DNA from: JABCPE02 sp963530295
Lineage (GTDB): Bacteria > Bacteroidota > Bacteroidia > Flavobacteriales > Weeksellaceae
Assembly (NCBI GenBank): GCA_963530295.1
Contig: CAUSCF010000016.1
Coordinates: 1 to 45,145, forward strand
Length of the DNA stretch: 45,145 bases
Direction of reading: 5' to 3'
A program made the translations under genes and the position numbers. This document shows, one piece after another, positions 34,792 to 42,679 of this stretch; the first letter of the stretch is position 1; each line of letters begins with the position of its first letter. Under the pieces are notes generated by a model. It saw only the letters and a list, made by a program, of their open reading frames with translations. It was not told where the DNA came from and searched no databases.

Positions 34792-36141
34792 TTATTTCCG
34801 TTTATTAATTGTTATTATTAGTTTTTTTCCTTTTTCTGTTAAATAATATTTTTGATTAGCACTTGTAGGTTTATCTGGTATCGTAAGAGCCACCAATCCT
34901 TCTTCAATAGCAGGTTTAAGATATTTTTTTCTAAAATACTCTCTATCTGATAAATTTAATTTTTCCTGCAATTCACTCCTATAATGAGTTCCTTCAAAAA
35001 TTCTTAACAAATTCTCAACTTGCGGAGTGACTTGCGGAGTGACTTGCGGAGTGACTTGCGGGGTAACATCCTCTTCTGCTGGTAAAATAATCTGCAAAAA
35101 ATTTTCTGAAAATTTAAAATATTCCTTGGGATAGACTTGTAAAATTCTTGGTACACCAGAACCCAACTGCTCCACCAATTCTAAGTCCTTATAAATCCGC
35201 ATCAACTCCTTATTTCTTGGGACAGAATACCCTTCAAAAAATTCTTCTTGAGAAAGCCCTTCTGGAAGCCCTCCGTATGATGTAATTACTAGTCTATCTC
35301 TAAAAACCTCAAATTTTGGTGCTACTTCCCGTGTGTAATCATTATGCACAAAGGCATTAATCACTGCCTCTCGTAAAGCAATAGAATTCCAAAGTTTTCG
35401 TTCTTCTCGTTCCTTGGGTGTTATTTTGGTAAGTGTCCTATTTTCAAGGTTAAGTTTATCCAAAACCTGCTTAGTTGCTTTTATCAAAGATTCATAACCA
35501 TATTCTTCATTCTCAATCAAATCCACTTGATTTGTCCCTGAATACTTTGCTACTTTTACCGAAATTCCATTCACATCATTAAGCAGATACGCTACATAAT
35601 TATATTGATTATCCTCGGTAAGAAGTTCCAGATTTTTAGCAAATTGTTCGTTAAGAAGCTTTCCAGTAGACTGATAATAAATCTGCAACTGCTGAAATCG
35701 TAAATCTTGTTTTGGAGATTTTATTTTTCCGATAGAATTTCGGGTTCGTTTACTGAAAAGCTGTTCAATTTGTCGAGTGGGCATCGGCTCTGCACTGCTC
35801 CCTACACGAATAAAAACACCTTTTTCCGAAAGCCCATATTTCTTTACATAATAAGGCTTCTCATAGCCTCCTGCCACGATGATTTTCAAAATATTCTTAT
35901 CCTCATTCCTTTCCAAAGCAATATCAAAAAGCCCCATACAAGAGGGCAAAATATTATGTTTGAATCGGTCTTTCAGCAATAGTTGTTCCTCATCAGTATT
36001 TTCTACCCCCACGATTTTCCCCACCTTATCAATCCCAATGTAGATAACACCTCCCTCATTAGAATTAAGAAATGCTACTACTTCTTTTTCTAACTCGGGT
36101 GTTATTTTTTGCTTATATTCTATATGTTTGCTTTCGTGCAT
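34792..36141 (-). CDS. AlbA_2 (Schlafen-like) domain, RecG-like C-terminal ATPase and winged-helix protein
   Basis: The protein is 449 residues from MHESKHIEYKQKI. The open frame reaches 36204, but that extension starts upstream of the -7 box in repeat C, so the inner ATG is used. The AlbA_2 domain covers about 3-135 (EYKQKI, VVAFLNSNEGGVIYIGID, KGVFIRVGSS). A HATPase_c_4-type region follows with ALREAVINAFVHNDY (258-272) and LGSGVPRIL (326-334). A linker of four TPQV units (360-375) leads to a winged-helix domain (376-449). Such proteins are annotated as putative transcriptional regulators or RNA/DNA-binding proteins. It may regulate or assist the operon downstream. Function is unproven. Confidence 0.85.
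   Translation of the reverse strand: MHESKHIEYKQKITPELEKEVVAFLNSNEGGVIYIGIDKVGKIVGVENTDEEQLLLKDRFKHNILPSCMGLFDIALERNEDKNILKIIVAGGYEKPYYVKKYGLSEKGVFIRVGSSAEPMPTRQIEQLFSKRTRNSIGKIKSPKQDLRFQQLQIYYQSTGKLLNEQFAKNLELLTEDNQYNYVAYLLNDVNGISVKVAKYSGTNQVDLIENEEYGYESLIKATKQVLDKLNLENRTLTKITPKEREERKLWNSIALREAVINAFVHNDYTREVAPKFEVFRDRLVITSYGGLPEGLSQEEFFEGYSVPRNKELMRIYKDLELVEQLGSGVPRILQVYPKEYFKFSENFLQIILPAEEDVTPQVTPQVTPQVTPQVENLLRIFEGTHYRSELQEKLNLSDREYFRKKYLKPAIEEGLVALTIPDKPTSANQKYYLTEKGKKLIITINKRK
35018..35065 (-). repeat. Four 12-base tandem repeats encoding TPQV x4
   Basis: The plus-strand unit ACTTGCGGAGTG occurs three times exactly and once with a variant end. The unit is a multiple of three, so copy-number change would lengthen or shorten the linker without shifting the frame. 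Confidence 0.9.
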
Positions 36142-36167
36142 AGGGTAATTATTTTTGATAAAAAATA

Positions 36168-36312
36168 AGACAAATATACTAAAAATTTTCCCCGCGCTCC
36201 CCACCTCTCCAAACTACAAAAAAACTACTTGTTTTCTGAGTCTATTTTTACCAAAAAAAATTCCTTCCTCCCAAATTGGGAGGAAGGAATTTTCTATGAA
36301 AAACTATTTATT
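36168..36312 (-). repeat. Repeat copy C: palindrome plus promoter upstream of the AlbA_2-domain gene
   Basis: It is the same composite element as copy B and in the same orientation. It has a perfect 37-base palindrome around a single central base (36257-36293), a spacer, the GC-rich box CCCCGCGCTCCCC (36190-36202), and a -7 element TATATTTG on the minus strand (36171-36178). The shared right flank TTTTCTATGAAAAA and then CTATTTATTTT also match copy B. The run of Cs after the GC-rich box is shorter than in B (4 versus 7). Copy C marks the right end of the AlbA_2/Z1 module. Confidence 0.8.
36171..36178 (-). promoter_or_regulatory. -7 promoter element for the AlbA_2-domain gene inside repeat C
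   Basis: The minus strand reads TATATTTG, 29 bases before the ATG at 36141. It supports the inner start codon. Confidence 0.6.
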
Positions 36313-36378
36313 TTTTATACTTTTTAAAATTTTGATAAAAAACACCTACAAATTCAGACGATGTATTTTTCTTTCGAG

Positions 36379-36411
36379 ATGCAAAAGAGTTTTTAGATTA
36401 TTCTTTTGCAT
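36379..36411. repeat. Inverted repeat downstream of the membrane GAF-like gene
   Basis: ATGCAAAAGA (36379-36388) pairs perfectly with 36402-36411 across a 13-base loop. It lies 54 bases beyond the gene stop but lacks a T-run on the minus strand, so it is a weak terminator candidate. The remaining bases between repeat C and the gene hold nothing recognisable. Confidence 0.45.
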
Positions 36412-36465
36412 AAAATCAACCCCCTTATTGCTTATGATACTTATCTTTCAAAAGGGAAATCATAA

Positions 36466-37293
36466 TTATATCTCATAAATAGTTTTCATTGTTTTTATAA
36501 GAGCTTGGATTTGCTGCTGATTTTCATCAATTACTTGTTTAATACTATCAGAATTAATTCGACTTGTATCCATTTTCTCAAAAACAATTATTCCTAAATC
36601 TTGTCTTGAGTCCGATTTCTCGTTTTCTATTGTCTTGATAAAAAATGATCTACTTTTCATTCTAATCTTTTTTAATGTTAAATCATCAATATTACAATGT
36701 TCCTTAACAAATTTCTTATATTCTTTTCCTGAACCTGTCCATTTAGGAATATCATAAATTAAAAACTCCCCTTTATCCCAACCTTCGCGAATAAACCCTT
36801 TATCACATGGGTAACTATCTCTCCCTTTTTTATTGTATTCATTGCTATTGGAATATCTTCCTAATAATATAAATCTATCATTCTGAATTTTATATATACT
36901 AACTCTTCCTCCTTGCCCTTTAGAATCTGTAAAAAAATCCGTAAAAATTATTTTTATATAATCTCCACATAATTTAGCGTATTCATCTTGGATATTTTCT
37001 AATTTCCTTTGATATTCTTCTATATTCAATATTTTTTTATATTTCCAAATCCTATATACAATAGATGCTATATTTATAATGACTATAATACATATGATAT
37101 AATGATTTATATCTCTCCACTTTTTATGCTCAAGAAAAAAATCATCCTTTTTATAATCACATAGAAATAAATAATATCCACTTATAAATGCTATAATTTC
37201 ACTATGGTAATATTTTAAAATATTTTTATTATGTAAAATTATACACCCTATTATAAAAACAAATGCAGGTATTAAAATATAAAGAATTTCCAT
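36466..37293 (-). CDS. Membrane protein with N-terminal helices and a GAF-like cytosolic domain
   Basis: The 275-residue protein is not a clear member of a named family. It has hydrophobic segments at about 2-21, 32-46 and 65-82, then a short coiled-coil-like stretch (about 90-110). A soluble domain follows with RVSIYKIQNDRFILLGRYS, PCDKGFIREGW and DLGIIVFEKMD, which in order and spacing resemble a GAF sensor fold. A final helix (about 250-275) closes it. It lies between dnaK and repeat C and shares the low GC look of the island. It could be a membrane-anchored ligand sensor belonging to the defence island, or unrelated. The GAF call is tentative. Confidence 0.7.
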   Translation of the reverse strand: MEILYILIPAFVFIIGCIILHNKNILKYYHSEIIAFISGYYLFLCDYKKDDFFLEHKKWRDINHYIICIIVIINIASIVYRIWKYKKILNIEEYQRKLENIQDEYAKLCGDYIKIIFTDFFTDSKGQGGRVSIYKIQNDRFILLGRYSNSNEYNKKGRDSYPCDKGFIREGWDKGEFLIYDIPKWTGSGKEYKKFVKEHCNIDDLTLKKIRMKSRSFFIKTIENEKSDSRQDLGIIVFEKMDTSRINSDSIKQVIDENQQQIQALIKTMKTIYEI

Positions 37294-37307
37294 TTTCTAT
37301 AAATATT

Positions 37308-37338
37308 TAACAGACCTACTAAAAAAATAGGTCTGTTA
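37308..37338 (-). terminator. Hairpin terminator downstream of dnaK
   Basis: A perfect 11-bp stem, TAACAGACCTA (37308-37318) pairing with 37328-37338, has a 9-base loop. On the minus strand it is followed by AATATTTAT, a poor T-run. It lies 21 bases beyond the dnaK stop codon. Confidence 0.6.
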
Positions 37339-37359
37339 CTAACTCTATAATTCAAACTC

Positions 37360-39264
37360 TTACTTCACTTCTTCGAAATCAGCATCTTGGACATTGTCTC
37401 CGCCTTGCTGCTGACCGCCTGCTGCTCCTGCATTTGGCTGTGCTTCGGCTTGAGCTTTGTAGAGTTCTTCAGAGGCTGCCATCCACGCTGCATCTAGGGC
37501 TTCTGTTTTAGACTTGATTTCCTCTACATTTTTCGTTTCGTAAGCTGTTTTCAACTCTGCTAATGCTGTTTCTATTCCAGCTTTTTTGTCTGCAGAAAGT
37601 TTGTCTCCAAATTCTTTCAGCTGTTTTTCAGTTTGGAAAATCAGTCCATCAGCTTTGTTTATTACTTCTGCATCTTCTTTTTTCTTCGCATCAGCAGAAG
37701 CGTTTTCTTCAGCTTCTTTTTTCATTCTTTCGATTTCCGCTTCAGAAAGTCCAGAGCTTGCCTGAATTTTGATAGACTGCTCTTTTCCTGTTCCTTTGTC
37801 CTTTGCAGAAACGCTAAGGATACCATTAGCATCTATATCAAAAGTTACTTCAATCTGTGGAACACCTCTTGGCGCTGGTGGAATATCTACCAAGTCAAAT
37901 CTACCGATTTCTTTATTGTCATTAAACATTGGTCTTTCCCCTTGTCCTACTCTGATGGTAACCGCTGGCTGATTGTCTGCCGCTGTAGAAAACACCTCTG
38001 ATTTTCTTGTAGGGATAGTCGTATTCGCTTCGATTAGTTTTGTAAATACAGACCCCATAGTCTCGATTCCGAGAGAAAGCGGTGTAACATCTAATAGCAA
38101 TACATTGTTCACATCTCCTGTAAGAACTCCCCCTTGGATAGCCGCACCGATAGCCACTACTTCATCTGGGTTTACTCCTTTAGATGGCGCTTTTCCAAAG
38201 AATTTCTCTACCGCTTCCTGAATTGCTGGAATTCTGGTAGAACCACCCACTAAGATAATTTCATCAATATCAGAAACGCTCATTCCTGCATTAGCCAAAG
38301 CTGATTTACAAGGCTCTATCGTTCTCTCGATGAGGTCGTGAGCCAATTGTTCAAACTTCGCTCTTGTCAAAGTTTTCACCAAGTGTTTTGGTCCAGAAGC
38401 TGTAGCCGTGATGTACGGAAGGTTGATTTCCGTTTGTGTAGAAGAAGAAAGCTCTACTTTTGCTTTTTCAGCCGCTTCTTTCAATCTTTGAAGCGCGATA
38501 GGGTCAGTTTTTAAATCTACACCTTCTTCATTTTTAAACTCATCTGCCATCCAGTCGATGATTACATTATCAAAGTCGTCTCCTCCAAGGTGAGTATCTC
38601 CGTCTGTAGCTTTCACTTCGAAAGAAGCATTTCCATCCACTTCATACATCTCTAATACAGAGACATCATGCGTACCACCACCACAGTCAAACACTACTAC
38701 ATTCATGTCTTTTTTGCCTACTTTGTCTAATCCGTAAGCCAAAGCTGCTGCTGTAGGTTCGTTGATGATTCTTTCTACTTTAAGACCTGCGATTTCTCCT
38801 GCTTCTTTAGTTGCCTGTCTTTGTGCATCGTTAAAGTAAGCTGGCACGGTAATTACCGCTCTTGAAACCTCTTGCCCAAGGTAATCTTCAGCTGTTTTCT
38901 TCATTTTTTGAAGAATCATCGCAGAGATTTCTTGTGTGGTGTATTCTCTATCATCTATTTTTACTTTTACAGTGTCATTTGGTCCGCCTACCACTTCATA
39001 CGGAACTCTTGAGATTTCCTCTTTGTCTTTTGAGAACTGTGTTCCTATGAATCTCTTGATAGAATAAACGGTTTTCTTCGGGTTTGTTACTGCCTGTCTT
39101 TTAGCCGGGTCCCCCACTTTTCTCTCGCCATCCTCTGTGAATGCTACGATAGAAGGCGTTGTTCTTTTTCCTTCTGCATTTGGGATTACTACTGGGTCTT
39201 TACCCTCCATTACTGCCACACATGAATTTGTTGTTCCTAAGTCAATTCCTATAATTTTGCTCAT
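37360..39264 (-). CDS. dnaK: Chaperone DnaK (Hsp70)
   Basis: DnaK is the ATP-dependent chaperone that works with DnaJ and GrpE in folding and stress response. The 634-residue protein is of normal length. The ATPase domain starts IGIDLGTTNSCVAVMEG (5-21) and includes VFDCGGGTHDVSVL and ILVGGSTRIPAIQ. The substrate domain follows (DVTPLSLGIETMG, near 390), with a helical lid. The Gly/Gln-rich tail ends NVQDADFEEVK. The gene stands alone, between the island and the acyl-CoA ligase gene. The 205-base upstream gap shows no exact -7 box; an imperfect palindrome GACAAATTGTC lies at about 39359-39369. Confidence 0.98.
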   Translation of the reverse strand: MSKIIGIDLGTTNSCVAVMEGKDPVVIPNAEGKRTTPSIVAFTEDGERKVGDPAKRQAVTNPKKTVYSIKRFIGTQFSKDKEEISRVPYEVVGGPNDTVKVKIDDREYTTQEISAMILQKMKKTAEDYLGQEVSRAVITVPAYFNDAQRQATKEAGEIAGLKVERIINEPTAAALAYGLDKVGKKDMNVVVFDCGGGTHDVSVLEMYEVDGNASFEVKATDGDTHLGGDDFDNVIIDWMADEFKNEEGVDLKTDPIALQRLKEAAEKAKVELSSSTQTEINLPYITATASGPKHLVKTLTRAKFEQLAHDLIERTIEPCKSALANAGMSVSDIDEIILVGGSTRIPAIQEAVEKFFGKAPSKGVNPDEVVAIGAAIQGGVLTGDVNNVLLLDVTPLSLGIETMGSVFTKLIEANTTIPTRKSEVFSTAADNQPAVTIRVGQGERPMFNDNKEIGRFDLVDIPPAPRGVPQIEVTFDIDANGILSVSAKDKGTGKEQSIKIQASSGLSEAEIERMKKEAEENASADAKKKEDAEVINKADGLIFQTEKQLKEFGDKLSADKKAGIETALAELKTAYETKNVEEIKSKTEALDAAWMAASEELYKAQAEAQPNAGAAGGQQQGGDNVQDADFEEVK

Positions 39265-39412
39265 AATATTTTATATTCTTTTTTATTAATAATTATTTTA
39301 ATTTTTACACTTTGATTTTGTCAATATTTATACCATTACTATTTTCGAAGCGAAGAATGACAAATTGTCTTATTTATCAATTTCAAAAAATAAAATCATG
39401 ACTAAAAATACA

Positions 39413-39444
39413 AAGAACTTTCATCATTACTGACAAAAGTTCTT
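39413..39444 (-). terminator. Terminator downstream of the acyl-CoA ligase gene
   Basis: A 9-bp stem, AAGAACTTT (39413-39421) pairing with 39436-39444, has a 14-base loop. On the minus strand it is followed by TGTATTTTTAG. It lies 26 bases beyond the stop codon. Confidence 0.7.
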
Positions 39445-39469
39445 CTTAATAATAAATAATATTTTAAAA

Positions 39470-41245
39470 CTAATCTTTATAAATTCGCTCTATTTCGTGG
39501 CGAAGTTTGTCCATCACTACTTTTCTTTTAATTTTCAAAGTAGGAGTAAGCTCTCCCTTTTCAATGGTAAATTCCTCTGGAAGCAGCATGAATTTTTTAA
39601 TGTGCTCATAGGAAGATTGTCCTTTCTGCACCTCTGCTATGATTTTTTGGAATTTCTCTTTTATATTCGGCATCTCCAAGAGTTTCATTTTTTCTGCAAG
39701 GTTCAGTTTAAGATAATCCTTAAACTCAGCCAACTCCTGAGAAAGCGCCTCAAAATTAGGAACGATGAACGAAGTCACATACGGTTTTCCTTCAGCTACG
39801 ACAAGTGCTTGTGAAATGCTCGGATGCGTCTGCAATGGGATTTCGATAGACTGCGGCGCGATGTATTTCCCGTTGGAAGTCTTCATCAAATCCTTTATTC
39901 TATCCACTATATAGAGATTCCCATCCTCATCGATACGCCCAGCATCTCCTGTGCGGAAATATCCATCCGCGGTAAAAACTTTCGCTGTTTCCTCTGGATT
40001 TTTGTAATATTCCTTCATCACCCCATCATACTTCACCAAAATCTCATTTTCTTCTCCTATTTTTATTTCAACCCCTGGCAGCGCAACTCCCACACTTCCA
40101 TGAACGAAATTCACAATCGGATACGCCGTAACCGTAGCACAAGTCTCAGACAACCCATATCCTACAATTATAGGCATTCCTATGGCAGCGAAAAACTCTG
40201 AAATTTCTTTTTTCAGCATCGCACCGCCCACAGGCATAAAGCTGAGGTTTCCACCAAGTTCATTTCTAATTTTCTTAAAAACCAGAGCCGAATAAAATTT
40301 ATATTTCAGTCCTAATAAAAACGGTATTTTCTCTCCTTTTCTTACTCTTTCTGAGTATTTTACACCTATTCTAAGGGCTCTTCGAAAAAACTCTTGTTTC
40401 AGGCTGCTGGAACCTTCTATTTTATTAAGCAACACTTGATAGATTTTCTCATAAAGTCTCGGTACCGAACACATTGCCCAAGGTTTCACTTCCTTCAATG
40501 CCTGAGAAACATCTTTTGGATTGTCTAAAACCGCCACATGTCCCCCCATTGCGAAAACGAAAGTAGACCATCCACGCTCAAAAATATGGCTCAGCGGCAA
40601 AAACGCCATAGAAACCTTGTTATGAAGATTCTCTATCTTAAAGAATTCTTTATGCGCTTTAATCACAGCATAAAAATTCTTATGCGTAAGCACCACTCCC
40701 TTCGGTGTTCCTGTCGTCCCAGAAGTATAAAGTATTGTAGCTGTGTTATTTATATCTATATCCTTGTATTGGAATTCTTTATCATAAGCATCTTTCCATT
40801 TGGGAAGGTAGTATTCTTGTTCTGTAGGATTTTCCAGCTGAACAGAAGAAATCACTTGTAAATCAGCAAACTCCGAATTTTGTTTAATTTCTCTAACTAT
40901 CTCCAGTTGCTTCTCTGCTCCTACCAAAATTACCTTTATCTCCGTTTGTCTTAGGATAAATTCTACCTGCTCTTTGCTATTCGTAGCATAGATAGGCACT
41001 GTAATAGCTCCTAATGACTGATTGGCAAAATCCACCAACACCCAGTCTTTAGAATTATCAGAAAAAATCGCCAATCTGTCTCCTGCCCCCATTCCAAGAC
41101 TGCTAAGAGCACTAGAAATTTGGGCTAATTCTTCTCCAAACTCCCTCCAGTTCTTTGATTTCCAAACTCCATTTTCCCTAAAAGACAATGCAGGTAAATC
41201 CCCAAGAGTTTTAGTATTATTATGAATTAATTTGAGTACACTCAT
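39470..41245 (-). CDS. Long-chain fatty-acid--CoA ligase (AMP-forming)
   Basis: The enzyme activates fatty acids to acyl-CoA through an acyl-adenylate, for beta-oxidation or lipid synthesis. The 591-residue protein shows the AMP-binding P-loop YTSGTTGTPKGVVLTH (173-188), FLPLSHIFERGW, GYGLSETCATVTAYP, and the YFRTGDAGRIDEDGNLYIVDR block leading to the C-terminal domain. The Lys of SNGKYIAPQ is near the catalytic hinge. It is a single gene with its own consensus promoter upstream and a terminator downstream. It belongs to the large flavobacterial FAA1/FadD-like group; chain-length preference is not readable. Confidence 0.95.
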   Translation of the reverse strand: MSVLKLIHNNTKTLGDLPALSFRENGVWKSKNWREFGEELAQISSALSSLGMGAGDRLAIFSDNSKDWVLVDFANQSLGAITVPIYATNSKEQVEFILRQTEIKVILVGAEKQLEIVREIKQNSEFADLQVISSVQLENPTEQEYYLPKWKDAYDKEFQYKDIDINNTATILYTSGTTGTPKGVVLTHKNFYAVIKAHKEFFKIENLHNKVSMAFLPLSHIFERGWSTFVFAMGGHVAVLDNPKDVSQALKEVKPWAMCSVPRLYEKIYQVLLNKIEGSSSLKQEFFRRALRIGVKYSERVRKGEKIPFLLGLKYKFYSALVFKKIRNELGGNLSFMPVGGAMLKKEISEFFAAIGMPIIVGYGLSETCATVTAYPIVNFVHGSVGVALPGVEIKIGEENEILVKYDGVMKEYYKNPEETAKVFTADGYFRTGDAGRIDEDGNLYIVDRIKDLMKTSNGKYIAPQSIEIPLQTHPSISQALVVAEGKPYVTSFIVPNFEALSQELAEFKDYLKLNLAEKMKLLEMPNIKEKFQKIIAEVQKGQSSYEHIKKFMLLPEEFTIEKGELTPTLKIKRKVVMDKLRHEIERIYKD

Positions 41246-41265
41246 AAATATGTTATTAAGTGTTG

Positions 41266-41299
41266 CAAAGATAAAATTTTAATTACATTACGCATCAAA
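41266..41299 (-). promoter_or_regulatory. Promoter of the acyl-CoA ligase gene
   Basis: On the minus strand TATCTTTG (41266-41273) matches TAnnTTTG 20 bases before the ATG. TTTG (41296-41299) lies 22 bases further upstream as a -33 box. The -7 octamer is identical to the one before era. The rest of the 206-base gap up to metF holds no gene. Confidence 0.6.
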
Positions 41300-41451
41300 A
41301 AAAACTTTATTTTTTCAAGAAAAAAAACTAAACATAAAATTATAAATCTTCCAACCCTTCTGTATTTAGATATAAATATAATTTTTCAATATTTAAACAC
41401 AAAATAAGAAAATCCCATGAAACAGAACTTTCTTATTTAAACTTTATCGTT

Positions 41452-42408
41452 TTAAAAAACTTCATTTACTATCTGCTTCACCCCTTCACTGCGCCCCATG
41501 GAATAGTAATGCAGTGCAGGAACCCCTCTTTCTTTCAGTTCTTTACTCTGGGCTGTGCACCATTCTATTCCTACTTGCTTTATATCAGCTGCGGTTTTAC
41601 ATTTTGTAATTTCAATCACCAAATCATCTGGTAAATCCACCTTAAAACGATACGGAAGCATACTCAACTGGCTTTTAGCAGTGATAGGTTTCAGCCCTGG
41701 GATTATCGGAATAGTTATGCCCTCTTCCCTGCATTTATCCACGAATTCAAAGAATTTTTGATTATCAAAAAACATCTGCGTCACCACATAGTCCGCTCCT
41801 GCTTCTTGTTTTTTCTTCAGGTTCAATACATCCTGATGCAGACTCGCCGCCTCCATGTGTTTTTCTGGATAACCCGCAACACCAATGCAGAAATTGGTCG
41901 GCGATGGCAGTTCTATATTATGGTCAAGATAAATCCCATCGTTCATTTGTTTGATTTGATGAACCAATTCAGAAGCGTGGGCATTTCCGTTTTTTTCTGG
42001 TTTGAAATAAGTCTCGGACTTCATCACATCACCACGAAGAGCCATCACATTATCTATCTCCAAGAAATCCAAGTCTATCAGGAAATTCTCGGTTTCCTCC
42101 CTATTAAAGCCTCCACACAAGATATGCGGAATCGCATCTATATGATATCTATTTTGGATTGCCGCACAGATACCCACTGTTCCTGGGCGCTTTCTCACCA
42201 CTCTCCTTTCCAATAGCCCATTTTCACGCTCTACATATTCGTATTCTTCTCTGTGATAAGTCACATTGATAAAACTAGGATTATACTCTAGCAATGGGTC
42301 TATGGCATCAAAGAACAAATTGATATTCTGTCCTTTAAGCGGTGGTAAAATCTCAAACGAAAAAAGGGTCTTACCATTGGCTTTTTCTATGTGTTCCGTT
42401 ACTTTCAT
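41452..42408 (-). CDS. metF: Methylenetetrahydrofolate reductase [NAD(P)H]
   Basis: MetF reduces 5,10-methylene-THF to 5-methyl-THF, the methyl donor used by MetH, whose gene lies just upstream on the same strand. The 318-residue FAD-dependent TIM barrel shows FSFEILPPLKGQN (16-28), PSFINVTYHREEYEYV, VMALRGD (about 137-143), GVAGYPEKHMEA, DYVVTQMFFDN and IPGLKPIT. The start codon ATGA overlaps the stop of a decayed outer-membrane protein gene, which suggests a former metH-OMP-metF operon. Confidence 0.96.
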   Translation of the reverse strand: MKVTEHIEKANGKTLFSFEILPPLKGQNINLFFDAIDPLLEYNPSFINVTYHREEYEYVERENGLLERRVVRKRPGTVGICAAIQNRYHIDAIPHILCGGFNREETENFLIDLDFLEIDNVMALRGDVMKSETYFKPEKNGNAHASELVHQIKQMNDGIYLDHNIELPSPTNFCIGVAGYPEKHMEAASLHQDVLNLKKKQEAGADYVVTQMFFDNQKFFEFVDKCREEGITIPIIPGLKPITAKSQLSMLPYRFKVDLPDDLVIEITKCKTAADIKQVGIEWCTAQSKELKERGVPALHYYSMGRSEGVKQIVNEVF

Positions 42409-42661
42409 GATTGTCTATTTTGTTGTTTATTTTTAAATCTATACGCTACCCCCAAAGCTACGAAATTATCTGATTCCGATTTAAAAACAGAAAATCCAGC
42501 TATGGCATCTAATTGTAAATCATTGGTTAAAAGGTATTTCAGCCCAGCAGACAAATTATGTTTTGGTCTGGTCTGTCCGTATTGATAGGCTCTATTTCCT
42601 GCTCTTGTCCCCAAACATTTATTCCTAATAATAAGAATAATACATACAAATTCTTTTTCAT
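42405..42661 (-). pseudogene. Internally deleted, frameshifted outer-membrane protein gene between metH and metF
   Basis: From ATG 42661 one frame gives 40 residues: a signal peptide (MKKNLYVLFLLLGINVWGQ) followed by EPINTDRPDQN, then TGA at 42541-42539. The TDRPDQ motif soon after a signal peptide is typical of the start of a 'transporter' beta-barrel family (MetA-pathway/phenol-degradation type). Another frame continues as HNLSAGLKYLLTNDLQLDAIAGFSVFK and ends FVALGVAYRFKNK, typical of the last strands of such a barrel. The roughly 200 residues expected between them are missing and the two ends are out of frame, so this is a deletion remnant. Its stop overlaps the metF start. The junction lies near 42555-42565. 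Confidence 0.75.
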
Positions 42662-42679
42662 TCTCAATCCAAACCTGAT

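Noticed and set aside
35018..35065. Tandem repeats considered as a CRISPR-like array or on/off phase-variation tract
   Set aside because: The units are 12 bases without spacers, lie inside a coding region and keep the frame, so they are neither a CRISPR array nor a frameshift switch.
36142..36204. N-terminal extension of the AlbA_2-domain protein (start at 36204)
   Set aside because: The extension would start upstream of the -7 promoter box inside repeat C. The family-like sequence begins at the inner ATG (36141).
39355..39372. Palindrome GACAAATTGTC upstream of dnaK as a CIRCE/HrcA heat-shock operator
   Set aside because: It lacks the long TTAGCACTC-type inverted repeat of CIRCE and is too short to support the call.
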